A stretch of 9,512 nucleotides of DNA from Treponema sp. (lineage in GTDB: Bacteria > Spirochaetota > Spirochaetia > Treponematales > Treponemataceae). The position numbers and the translations under genes are program-made. The stretch's first letter is position 1. Every line of letters begins with the position of its first letter. The notes under the pieces were generated by a model. The model did not search any database, had not been told where the DNA came from, and saw only the letters and a list, made by a program, of their open reading frames with translations. Positions 1 through 6,455 of this stretch are shown here, one piece after another. The stretch covers positions 1-9,512 of the forward strand of contig SFOB01000092.1 of the NCBI GenBank assembly GCA_004554075.1. Reading direction: 5' to 3'.

Positions 1-1
1 A

Positions 2-808
2 AAAGAAACGGTAGAAGGCGAAGCATGGACAGAAAATAAGGATATACAGAAAATACTGGATGCGCTAAATTCGTATCCTAATGAATTTTGGAAGTATCCA
101 GTGATAGTTTATTATCTGCAGCATAGTGACGCGGAGGATTTTGAAAAGAATTTTTTAAAGTTCTGTAGAAAACTGTTTGCCGATTTGTTGTCCGTTTATC
201 TGGAGATACCTACAATCAATGCAGTTAAGTCAGCAATTTTGAAATTAGATGTTTCTATTATTGGAAGTAGTAAACCAAGCTTTGAATTTAGAACTATAGA
301 TAGTCAGGTGCTTGCTGATAGGATAAAAAATCCTCATAGAAATGCAGTTCGTATGCTTCTTAAGATTATGGCTTACGAAGAACAAGATGAGGTGCTTCCT
401 GACAAATGGGAGATTGAACATATTCTTCCACAAAAATGGCAGGCTAATTACTTACTGAATCTAAATGACGATATCATCAAGGAAAAGATAGAGCATATTG
501 GTAATAAGATTCCTTTCGAAAAGAAGCTTAATATAGTTGCTGGAAACGGATATTTCGGAAAGAAGAAAAAACAGTACGAGGAGTCTGGAATTGTCATTAC
601 AAAGAATATGTCAAAGCTGGATAGTGATGACTGGAATCTTGATAATATTGCTGAACGTGATATTCGTGTTTCAGATGCATTAAAAGCTGTGTTGAAGAGA
701 TGGAATGATGAGTATGTAGCAGATCCTGTAGTGTCAGTAGATACCGCTGCTCCATCTGCAGAACAACTTGCTATGATTGAAGAATTTAAGAAGAAGGGTT
801 GGGTGTAA
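2..808 (+). CDS. C-terminal part of DUF262/DUF1524 (GmrSD-like) HNH nuclease, 5' truncated
   Basis: The reading frame is open from the first bases of the window to the TAA at 806-808, giving 268 visible residues. The true start lies upstream. An internal ATG/GTG near 101 has no ribosome binding site and should not be taken as the start. The visible part matches the DUF1524 nuclease domain. It has an IEHILPQ motif at about 413-433, then an IGN segment (~491) and a KLNI...N.yF.kKK..Y..S pattern, which is the usual HNH-type layout with the catalytic His in EHILPQ. In known GmrSD proteins an N-terminal DUF262 NTPase-like domain drives a C-terminal DUF1524 nuclease that cuts modified foreign DNA. 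Here the DUF262 half would lie outside the window and is not seen. The gene is followed after 28 nt by a methyltransferase and then another HNH protein, which fits a defence island. The fold is confident; the target is unknown. Confidence 0.8.
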   Translation, partial: KETVEGEAWTENKDIQKILDALNSYPNEFWKYPVIVYYLQHSDAEDFEKNFLKFCRKLFADLLSVYLEIPTINAVKSAILKLDVSIIGSSKPSFEFRTIDSQVLADRIKNPHRNAVRMLLKIMAYEEQDEVLPDKWEIEHILPQKWQANYLLNLNDDIIKEKIEHIGNKIPFEKKLNIVAGNGYFGKKKKQYEESGIVITKNMSKLDSDDWNLDNIAERDIRVSDALKAVLKRWNDEYVADPVVSVDTAAPSAEQLAMIEEFKKKGWV

Positions 809-836
809 TCCCGACGATTATGGGAAGGAGGGTTCT

Positions 837-1433
837 ATGGACAGTACATTAAAGTATTACAACCAAAATGCAGACCAGTTTGTCCAGGGAACATTCTCTG
901 TAGATTTTAAGCAGACGCAGGATAGATTTCTTGCAAAGTTACCAGTAGGTGCATATATATTAGATTTCGGGTGTGGATCTGGTCGTGATACAAAATATTT
1001 CCTTGAAAATGGTTATCAGGTGGATGCTACAGATGGCTCAGAAGAGCTTTGCAAAATAGCTGGTGATTATACCGGAATCAAGGTTAAACAAATGCTTTTT
1101 GGAGAGTTGTGTGATGTTGATAAGTATGATGGCATCTGGGCATGTTCGTCAATACTTCATTTACCAAAAGATTCTTTAGCTGATGTATTAAAAAAGATGG
1201 CAGCAGCAGTAAAGAATAGTGGGATAATTTATACATCATTTAAGTATGGTGAATTTGAAGGTGAACGAAACGGTAGGTATTTTACAGATTTTACAATTGA
1301 AGGTTTTAAAGAATATTTGCAGGATATTCCGGAACTTCAGATAGAGGAATATTGGATTACAGGTGATGTAAGACCTGGAAGGGGTGAGGAGAAGTGGCTG
1401 AATCTGATTTTGCGAAAGTCGGATATACATTAA
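837..1433 (+). CDS. Class I SAM-dependent methyltransferase (small-molecule type)
   Basis: A protein of 198 residues starting at ATG 837, preceded by a strong GGAAGGAGGG ribosome binding site at 823-832. An in-frame ATG at 777 lies inside the previous gene, has no such site and is rejected. Residues 41-51 (ILDFGCGSGRD) are the glycine-rich SAM-binding motif I. Residues 62-67 (VDATDG) carry the acidic residue expected to bind the SAM ribose. Residues 98-110 (YDGIWACSSILHL) match motif IV of the Methyltransf_11/UbiE/TehB-like group. There is no NPPY or DPPY motif, so a DNA adenine or N4-cytosine methyltransferase is unlikely. It is therefore not an obvious modification partner of the flanking nucleases. 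The substrate cannot be told from the sequence. Its 3' end overlaps the next gene by 40 nt, so the two are co-transcribed and probably translationally coupled. Confidence 0.88.
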   Translation: MDSTLKYYNQNADQFVQGTFSVDFKQTQDRFLAKLPVGAYILDFGCGSGRDTKYFLENGYQVDATDGSEELCKIAGDYTGIKVKQMLFGELCDVDKYDGIWACSSILHLPKDSLADVLKKMAAAVKNSGIIYTSFKYGEFEGERNGRYFTDFTIEGFKEYLQDIPELQIEEYWITGDVRPGRGEEKWLNLILRKSDIH

Positions 1434-2572
1434 CAATTGATGGAAAATATTATAATACGCTGGATATCGAGTCATTTTCTCTTATGATGAAGGATCCTTC
1501 TTATTGCTATAAGTTCTATTGGCTGGAAGCAATTGTGCAGCTAATATCTGAGGGCATAAGGGAAGCAACCTTTGATGCAATTATTGATGAGATGATTTGC
1601 AATGCCTGGTATTCGGTAAGAGAATTCCACATCCACTTGAGTGGAATGCAGCCCACCGGACAGGTAAAAGATGGTTTGGAAAGAGCGGTATTGCTTCTTA
1701 CAGAGCTTTCAGATTTACCGGCGAATGCATCTAAGGTTGAAATAAAGAATGCAATTGCAGAGCATAATTCTGAGTTGAAGGCTTATAAAGAGCAGCTTAC
1801 CAACATGGTTCCATATCGAGCTCTTGCAGGATTCTTTAATAAAAGTAGTGAGGTCGCAGACTGGGGAAGTATTCGCAGAATGACTGCTTACATACAAAGA
1901 ATAAATAGGGATACTGTGCTTCTACCATACACATTGGGTGAGGAAAGCAAGCTTAAGAAGAAAGTTTATTTTCAGGATGCTTGGGTGGAAATGATTCAGG
2001 ATCAGACGGTATCGATTTTGGGTTGGATACAGTACGAGAAGGTGAAATGGTTGCAGAATAATAATCCTGAAGTTCCCGGATTAATTTATAAGCTGGCTCC
2101 AATGGATGAAAAGATGCGTAAGTTGAACAATGTTCGTAAGCTCTGGGAAGGCATTTTGGATATTAGTGATATTAGGGATGTATTTACAGATGACCCGGTC
2201 GTTTCAAGGCAGTATGATGTGGATCATTTTATCCCGTGGTCATTTGTTATGAACGATGAGCTGTGGAATCTGATGCCGATGGATTCATCACTGAATTCTT
2301 CAAAGAGCAATAAGCTTCCGAAATGGGATCCATTTTTTATCCGGTTTGCTAAGAATCAGTTTACTATGTATCAGCTTATTCATGAAAAGGAAGGCATTAG
2401 AAAACTATATGAGTCTTGCTATAGGGATAATTTGCATTCCATCTGGGCAGGACAGGAGCTTTATCGCAAGGGTAATAGTGAAGAGGAGTTCATAAATATC
2501 CTGCAGAAGAATATGCAGCCTGTATATGATTCTGCCAGAAGACAGGGATATGAAGTTTGGAACAGAGGATAA
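1394..2572 (+). CDS. HNH endonuclease domain protein
   Basis: A protein of 392 residues starting at GTG 1394. The start is well constrained: an in-frame TGA lies at 1385-1387, a GGGGTGAGGAG ribosome binding site lies just upstream, and the next in-frame ATG is 30 codons on. The HNH (His-Me finger) core is at residues 275-307: DVDHFIPW with the paired Asp-His, WNLMP at 291-295, Asn301 and a KSNK stretch at 304-307. The N-terminal ~260 residues are mostly helical-looking, and I do not recognise a named domain there. HNH proteins cut DNA with a single divalent metal; specificity would come from the N-terminal part. The gene overlaps the methyltransferase by 40 nt and follows another HNH-type gene, so a role in restriction or defence is likely but inferred. 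A mobile-element homing nuclease is less likely because no intron or intein is seen. Confidence 0.82.
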   Translation: MAESDFAKVGYTLTIDGKYYNTLDIESFSLMMKDPSYCYKFYWLEAIVQLISEGIREATFDAIIDEMICNAWYSVREFHIHLSGMQPTGQVKDGLERAVLLLTELSDLPANASKVEIKNAIAEHNSELKAYKEQLTNMVPYRALAGFFNKSSEVADWGSIRRMTAYIQRINRDTVLLPYTLGEESKLKKKVYFQDAWVEMIQDQTVSILGWIQYEKVKWLQNNNPEVPGLIYKLAPMDEKMRKLNNVRKLWEGILDISDIRDVFTDDPVVSRQYDVDHFIPWSFVMNDELWNLMPMDSSLNSSKSNKLPKWDPFFIRFAKNQFTMYQLIHEKEGIRKLYESCYRDNLHSIWAGQELYRKGNSEEEFINILQKNMQPVYDSARRQGYEVWNRG

Positions 2573-2576
2573 TGAT

Positions 2577-2942
2577 ATGCGACTTAGAAATGTTCTGATT
2601 GCTGTTAATGATATGGATAGAGCAATCAGATTTTATAAAGAAATATTTGGTTTGCAGGTAATCCTTGATCAGGACGGAAATGTGATTATGTCTGAGGGAT
2701 TGGTACTGCAGGATGCTAAGATATGGCAGCGGTTCCTTAATAAGGAGTTGATTCCGAAGAATAATATGACAGAGCTTTATTTTGAGGAACCTGACATAGA
2801 AGGTTTTGTTAAAAAGTTGGAGGAATCAGATTTTGAAATAGAATTCGTCAACAAGTTGATGACGCATTCATGGAGGCAGAAGGTTATTAGGTTTTATGAT
2901 CCGGATGGAAATCTTATCGAGGTTGGAACTCCGGTGAATTAG
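2577..2942 (+). CDS. VOC (glyoxalase/bleomycin-resistance fold) family protein
   Basis: A protein of 121 residues starting at ATG 2577, with AGAGGA at 2564-2569 as ribosome binding site. An in-frame upstream ATG at 2526 lies inside the HNH gene and is rejected. The sequence shows two beta-alpha-beta-beta-beta modules typical of VOC proteins: an N-terminal MRLRNVLIAVNDMDRAIRFY followed by GLQV, and a C-terminal YDPDGNLIEVG with the conserved metal-ligand Glu position. The usual first His ligand after the N-terminal strand is replaced by Asn (RNVLIAV). The metal site may therefore be altered, and enzyme activity is uncertain. The family includes glyoxalase I, dioxygenases and drug-binding proteins, and the substrate cannot be assigned. 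It follows the HNH gene after only 4 nt, so it shares that operon. Confidence 0.85.
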   Translation: MRLRNVLIAVNDMDRAIRFYKEIFGLQVILDQDGNVIMSEGLVLQDAKIWQRFLNKELIPKNNMTELYFEEPDIEGFVKKLEESDFEIEFVNKLMTHSWRQKVIRFYDPDGNLIEVGTPVN

Positions 2943-2961
2943 GAGCAGATGATATGGGTAA

Positions 2962-3066
2962 CGAAAGGCTCTGGAAAACCCTTCTGTAATTAAAACACCG
3001 GTTGTTAGAAATGGAAAACAATCTACCTTGGGATACCAGCCTGAGGTGTGGAAGGGATGGAGTTAA
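2962..3066 (+). pseudogene. C-terminal remnant of an ArsC-family (arsenate-reductase-like) gene
   Basis: Frame 1 between the VOC gene and the next gene encodes about 34 residues ending at TAA 3064-3066. They include ALENPSVIKTPVVRNGKQ and then GYQPEVWKGW. This matches the C-terminal end of the 'arsenate reductase family' thioredoxin-fold proteins (pattern ENPsliKTPivRNGkqatvGY.PEvWK.W). The frame meets a stop at 2959-2961, and the N-terminal ~80 residues with the cysteine motif are missing, so this is not a working gene. An AGGAG site (2941-2945) followed by ATG at 2949 and 2954 just upstream is not in this frame. It could be the left-over start of the same deleted gene. The remnant's purine-rich end (GGAAGGGATGGAG) now serves as the ribosome binding site of the intact ArsC/Spx-type gene 1 nt after its stop. 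Confidence 0.7.
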
Positions 3067-3067
3067 A

Positions 3068-3418
3068 ATGACGTTTTTATGTTATGCAAAATGTACTACT
3101 TGCCAAAAGGCTAAAAAGTGGCTTGATGCAAATGGAATTGAATATATAGAAAGGCCTATAAAAGAACAGAATCCTTCGGTAGAGGAGCTAAAGCAGTGGC
3201 ATCAGATGAGTGGACTTCCACTTAAGAAATTCTTTAATACGAGTGGTCTTCTCTACAAGGAAATGAGTCTTAAGGATAAGCTTCCTACAATGAGCGATGT
3301 GGAACAGTATGCGCTTCTTGCTACAGATGGAATGCTTGTTAAGAGACCAATGATGGTAGGAGATGATTTTGTTCTGATTGGATTTAAGGAAGCTGATTGG
3401 GAAGATAAGTTGAAGTAG
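3068..3418 (+). CDS. ArsC/Spx-family thioredoxin-fold protein
   Basis: A protein of 116 residues starting at ATG 3068, with GGAAGGGATGGAG (3051-3063) as ribosome binding site. A longer frame opening with TTG at 3002 overlaps the ArsC remnant and has no site of its own, so it is rejected. Residues 9-12 form a CTTC motif (CxxC) at the start of the first helix, after the N-terminal strand MTFLCYAK. Later come the family's SGLPLKKFFNTSG..YKE stretch (~residues 51-67) and the C-terminal VKRPMMVG....GF.E.DW pattern (~92-112). ArsC-like proteins reduce arsenate or other oxidised thiols; Spx-like members bind RNA polymerase. The RPMMV end and the CxxC fit a reductase or Spx/MgsR-type protein, but the real role cannot be read off. 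It leads a closely spaced run with the next two genes. Confidence 0.85.
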   Translation: MTFLCYAKCTTCQKAKKWLDANGIEYIERPIKEQNPSVEELKQWHQMSGLPLKKFFNTSGLLYKEMSLKDKLPTMSDVEQYALLATDGMLVKRPMMVGDDFVLIGFKEADWEDKLK

Positions 3419-3426
3419 GTGATTAT

Positions 3427-4068
3427 ATGCGCGAGCAGGAGCAGAGGAAGATATCCTTTCAGGGAATAATTAAATCAGTTCAGCCAAGATCTACTGTGTG
3501 GCGATATCGATTAGATAACCGTACCCACAGAACTGTTGGTTATAATATTTTTCTTGCTGGCATTGCTGATGGTGAGGAGAAGGATTTTGCTATAGCTATC
3601 TCTGAGAAACAGCAGGAGAAATATAAGTTTCACATCGGTGATGAGATAAAAGGTACCGGTTGGACGAAGAAATATCCTGAGTGGGAATATGCGGATTATT
3701 ATCGTATCGGAGCTCTTAAGAAGATTCAGGAGAATAACGTGGTTCCGATAAAGGATGGTACGCCGTGGACTTCTGAAGTCCCTGAGCTGTCTGTTTATGA
3801 TTGGCGTGGCTGCAGGATGCTCGATAAGAAGTGCTGGAGCGGTAAATGTTTTCAGTGCAAATGGGCCTGTATGGCCAATGTTACAATTGAATATAACTGG
3901 GGTGTGACGCAGAAGTTTAGATTTGAGTCTTTTTGTTACGGTCCGAAGAACTGCAAGCTTTATAAGATGGGTAAGCCAAGAGCAGTACCTTATAAGGATT
4001 GCGGCAGCAGCTATGACGAAGGCTGGCTGGACGAGATTTGTACAGAGAATAGAGATGATGAAGAATAG
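3427..4068 (+). CDS. Unrecognised cysteine-rich protein, possibly metal or Fe-S binding
   Basis: A protein of 213 residues starting at ATG 3427, 8 nt after the previous stop, with a modest AGGTGA site. I do not recognise a named family. The N-terminal ~100 residues are rich in predicted beta strands with Gly turns (GIIKSVQPR, GYNIFLAGIADGEEKDFAIAI, IGDEIKGTGW) and could form an OB-like barrel; this is a guess from pattern only. The second half holds nine cysteines: C129, then C136-x4-C141-x2-C144-x3-C148, C170-x5-C176, C192 and C205. Such spacing suits zinc or an iron-sulfur cluster. There is no signal peptide or membrane segment, so it is probably cytosolic. It lies 12 nt upstream of the macro-domain gene, implying co-transcription and possibly a joint role. 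A nucleic-acid-binding function is possible but unproven. Confidence 0.75.
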   Translation: MREQEQRKISFQGIIKSVQPRSTVWRYRLDNRTHRTVGYNIFLAGIADGEEKDFAIAISEKQQEKYKFHIGDEIKGTGWTKKYPEWEYADYYRIGALKKIQENNVVPIKDGTPWTSEVPELSVYDWRGCRMLDKKCWSGKCFQCKWACMANVTIEYNWGVTQKFRFESFCYGPKNCKLYKMGKPRAVPYKDCGSSYDEGWLDEICTENRDDEE

Positions 4069-4080
4069 GAGGCGGTTTCA

Positions 4081-5304
4081 GTGCCATTTAAGATAGTACG
4101 CAATGACATTACAAAAATGAATACAGAAGCCATTGTCAATACGGCAAATGACCATGTATCAGTTGGCACTGGTTGCGATAGTGCTGTTTACAAGGCAGCA
4201 GGCTACGATGAACTTCTGAAGTATAGAGAAGACAATATTGGATTTGTAGCAGAGGGAGGCGCCTTTATTACTCCTGGCTTTAATCTTAAGGCAAAGTATA
4301 TTATTCATGCAGTAAGTCCGCTTTATATGGGCGGAGAGCAGGGAGAGGAAGAGAAACTTCGTTCCTGCTACAGAAAGAGTCTGCAGATTGCAAAAGAGAA
4401 TGGTATTAAGTCAATTTCATTTCCTCTTATTTCTACCGGAGGATTTGGCTATCCAAAGGAAGAGGGAATGCGTATTGCAGTAGATGAGATTAATGCATTC
4501 CTGCTCAGCAATGAGATGGATATCTTTCTGGTGGTTTTTGATACGAAGGCTACACAGCTGGGAGAAAAGATTTATCCTGGACTTGAAGCATATATAGACC
4601 ATAACTACGTTAAAGAAGCCAGAGAAGAAGAGTATGGTGATGCTTATTTTGGTTCCATGAGACCAAGTGAGCCGGGGTATGATAGGTATCTTTCAAATGC
4701 GCAAATGGTTGAAAGACGTACTCGAAGGAATGCTGAAGCACAAAAAAGAGAGCTTTCAGACTTCAGCGTCAAGTCGGTACCGCCCGTGAGCGCAGTTCCA
4801 AAGGCAGAAAAACAATCTTTCACTGGTTCGATATTTAAGAAAAAGAAGACAAAAGATATTGTTTTAGATGAGGCTTTATCAATAAATGAATGCTGTGACG
4901 AAGCCCCTTTCTTTGATTTTGAAGAGCAGCATGAGAGCAAACTACAAGAGAGAATGTGCCATATGTCTGATACTTATTCTGAGTATCTGATGTATTTGAT
5001 ACAGGAAAGAAATATGGAGAATGCTGAGGTTTGGAAGCGAGCTATTGTTGACAAGAAGATATTCTCCAAGATCAAGAATAATGTAAATTATCATCCTAAC
5101 AAGCTTACGGCTTTGTGTCTGTGTGTTGGAGCAAAGCTTAATTTGGATGAATCAAAGGATTTGCTGGCAAGAGCAGGATATGCTTTATCGCCCTGTGATA
5201 AGACAGATATCATCTTTTCATATTTTATTGAAAATGAGATCTATGACATGATAGAGCTTGATATTCAGCTGGAGGAGCATGGCTTGCCTTGCATAATTTC
5301 ATAA
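4081..5304 (+). CDS. Macro-domain (ADP-ribose-binding) protein with C-terminal HTH-like domain
   Basis: A protein of 407 residues starting at GTG 4081, with AGGAGGCGG at 4067-4075 as ribosome binding site. Residues 1-170 form a macro domain: NTAND at 20-24, the GTGCDSAVYKAAG loop at 29-41, and STGGFGYP at 118-125 (phosphate-binding loop). In MacroD-type hydrolases the loops read Nx6GG(V/I/L)D and G(V/I/Y)(F/Y)G. Here they are TGCD and GGFG, so binding is expected but hydrolase activity is uncertain. Residues ~180-290 are a charged linker. Residues ~296-407 (YSEYLMYLIQER, WKRAIVDKKIFSKIKNN, HPNKLTALCLCVGAKLNLD, LLARAGYALS) look like an Xre-like HTH that recurs in Clostridia fused to various domains; I rate the fold as probable. 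It may sense ADP-ribose or a related metabolite. It lies directly before the two palindrome-controlled units, so a regulatory role is conceivable (inference). Confidence 0.88.
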   Translation: MPFKIVRNDITKMNTEAIVNTANDHVSVGTGCDSAVYKAAGYDELLKYREDNIGFVAEGGAFITPGFNLKAKYIIHAVSPLYMGGEQGEEEKLRSCYRKSLQIAKENGIKSISFPLISTGGFGYPKEEGMRIAVDEINAFLLSNEMDIFLVVFDTKATQLGEKIYPGLEAYIDHNYVKEAREEEYGDAYFGSMRPSEPGYDRYLSNAQMVERRTRRNAEAQKRELSDFSVKSVPPVSAVPKAEKQSFTGSIFKKKKTKDIVLDEALSINECCDEAPFFDFEEQHESKLQERMCHMSDTYSEYLMYLIQERNMENAEVWKRAIVDKKIFSKIKNNVNYHPNKLTALCLCVGAKLNLDESKDLLARAGYALSPCDKTDIIFSYFIENEIYDMIELDIQLEEHGLPCIIS

Positions 5305-5311
5305 TTTTTTA

Positions 5312-5374
5312 CGGTCGCTTTCAAAGAGACCGGTTTTAAAAATCTTTTTCGTATAATGAGTCCATCAAGAGAAA
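5312..5374 (+). promoter_or_regulatory. Shared promoter module, copy 1 (palindrome, -10, start region)
   Basis: A 21-bp imperfect palindrome sits at 5312-5332: left arm CGGTCGCTTT, one central C, right arm AAAGAGACCG. The arms pair except for one G/A position. A perfect TATAAT -10 lies at 5352-5357. No TTGACA is present: the hexamer at the 17-nt spacing (5329-5334) is ACCGGT, which overlaps the right arm. Downstream, CATCAA at 5363-5368 and GAAA at 5371-5374 fall near the expected transcription start. By hand count the same 63-nt module recurs at 8414-8476 with 48 identities and no gaps. The weak -35 plus an overlapping palindrome suggests an activator-dependent promoter or a repressor operator. 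It drives the VWA gene and the three genes after it. The palindrome is followed by T-rich sequence and could also act as a terminator for the macro gene, but copy 2 lacks such a run. Confidence 0.7.
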
Positions 5375-5412
5375 ACACCACAAAGTGCGAAGATTAAAGG
5401 AGGACGAATTAT

Positions 5413-6090
5413 ATGCGTAAGGGATTAACAGAAGTTGTTTTTATTTTAGACAGAAGCGGTTCTATGAGAGGTCTTGAGGCTGATACAATAGGTGGCTTCA
5501 ATTCGATGATTGAGAAGCAGAGCAAAGAAGAAGGCGAGGCTTATATTTCTACAGTGCTCTTTGATGATCAGTCAGAGGTCTTGTATGACCGAGTACCGGT
5601 AGGCAAAGTGGAACCGATGAATGACAACCAGTATTACGTAAGAGGCTGTACAGCACTTCTTGATGCGCTTGGCGGAGCAATCCATCATATTGCCAATGTC
5701 CATAAGTATGCCAGAGAAGAGGACAGACCGGAGAAGACCCTGTTTATTATTACAACTGATGGGATGGAGAATGCCAGCCATAAGTATTCATTCGATAAAG
5801 TGAAGAAAATGGTTGAGAAGGAAAAAGTGAAGTACGGATGGGAGTTCTTATTCCTGGGAGCAAACATTGATGCAATAGAAGTTGCAGGAAGATTTGGTAT
5901 CGGAGCTGACAGAGCTATCAATTATGAGTGCGACAGAGAAGGAACTGCTTTGAATTATCAGGTGCTTTCTGAAACGGTATCCGCTGTAAGAAGATCTAAG
6001 AGTAGAGTGGAGATGGATGAAGCAGTATTTGCTTGCTGTGCACCGATTAGAGAGGATTATAAGAGACGTCATAAGAATAGAAGGGCGTAA
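5413..6090 (+). CDS. VWA-domain protein with complete MIDAS motif
   Basis: A protein of 225 residues starting at ATG 5413, with AAAGGAGGA at 5396-5404 as ribosome binding site. The von Willebrand factor A fold fills most of the chain. The metal-ion-dependent adhesion site is complete: DRSGSM at residues 13-18 (DxSxS), Thr80 in GCTALLDALGGAI, and Asp116 in TTDGMENAS. It lacks a signal peptide or membrane segment, so it is likely cytosolic. This resembles the short bacterial VWA proteins found in tellurite/ter-type stress clusters and chaperone-like systems, where the MIDAS recruits a protein partner in a Mg-dependent way. The C-terminal 30 residues are basic (KRRHKNRR). It is the first gene of a four-gene unit controlled by the shared promoter module and is followed after 20 nt by the Gly-rich coiled-coil genes, its likely partners. 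Confidence 0.92.
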   Translation: MRKGLTEVVFILDRSGSMRGLEADTIGGFNSMIEKQSKEEGEAYISTVLFDDQSEVLYDRVPVGKVEPMNDNQYYVRGCTALLDALGGAIHHIANVHKYAREEDRPEKTLFIITTDGMENASHKYSFDKVKKMVEKEKVKYGWEFLFLGANIDAIEVAGRFGIGADRAINYECDREGTALNYQVLSETVSAVRRSKSRVEMDEAVFACCAPIREDYKRRHKNRRA

Positions 6091-6110
6091 AAGATAGGAG
6101 GCAGCATTTA

Positions 6111-6443
6111 ATGCGAGTTGATTTTAATGGCATAGTGAAAAGCACAAAGGGATTGGCAAAGAATGCTGCCGTTTTTGTTTCAAAAAATAAGCATGCATTT
6201 ATTGAAGGTGGATTGGCAGGAGTGCTAGGAGCAGTCGGGATTGATAGCTTTATGAAAGAGAAGAAACATAAAGAAAAAGACCGTCTATATCAGAAGGAAA
6301 TTCAAAAACAGAATGCTGAAATAGCTGTTTTAAAAGATGCAGTGGATGAGGCCGAAGAACTTAAAAAAGTTAATGCTGTACTGGTAGATGTTATTGAAGA
6401 ACTAAAGGATGAGGACGCTGAAGCGGATTCTAATATATCATAA
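6111..6443 (+). CDS. Small Gly-rich hydrophobic/coiled-coil protein, unrecognised
   Basis: A protein of 110 residues starting at ATG 6111, with TAGGAGGC at 6095-6102 as ribosome binding site. Residues 31-44 (IEGGLAGVLGAVGI) are a short Gly/Ala/Val segment with GxxxG-like spacing, suited to helix packing in or on a membrane. Residues ~49-100 are a strongly charged heptad-like coiled coil (KEKDRLYQKEIQKQ, AEELKKVNAVL). The tail is acidic. The coiled coil lines up with the C-terminal half of the next gene product: both contain a K/E-E-K-(D/E)-R-LY stretch, then an Ile/Leu-rich helix ending in LK-D. The two thus look like members of one family, with the membrane part reduced here. I do not recognise a named family. 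It lies 20 nt after the VWA gene and 12 nt before the next, so it is co-transcribed. Confidence 0.8.
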   Translation: MRVDFNGIVKSTKGLAKNAAVFVSKNKHAFIEGGLAGVLGAVGIDSFMKEKKHKEKDRLYQKEIQKQNAEIAVLKDAVDEAEELKKVNAVLVDVIEELKDEDAEADSNIS

Positions 6444-6455
6444 GGAGACTTTCTA

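Noticed and set aside
777..836. Longer N-terminus for the methyltransferase
   Set aside because: It would overlap the preceding gene, and the strong GGAAGGAGGG site points to ATG 837.
837..2572. Classical restriction-modification pair (DNA methyltransferase plus HNH nuclease)
   Set aside because: The methyltransferase has no NPPY/DPPY or cytosine-C5 PC motif and looks like a small-molecule methyltransferase.
3068..3418. True arsenate reductase / arsenic resistance locus
   Set aside because: No arsenite pump or ArsR-type regulator nearby, and the sequence fits the wider ArsC/Spx fold equally well.
5312..5345. Palindrome read purely as a transcription terminator of the macro gene
   Set aside because: The second copy has no U tract, and both copies keep fixed spacing to a -10 element, which a terminator would not need. 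A minor terminator role for copy 1 is not excluded.
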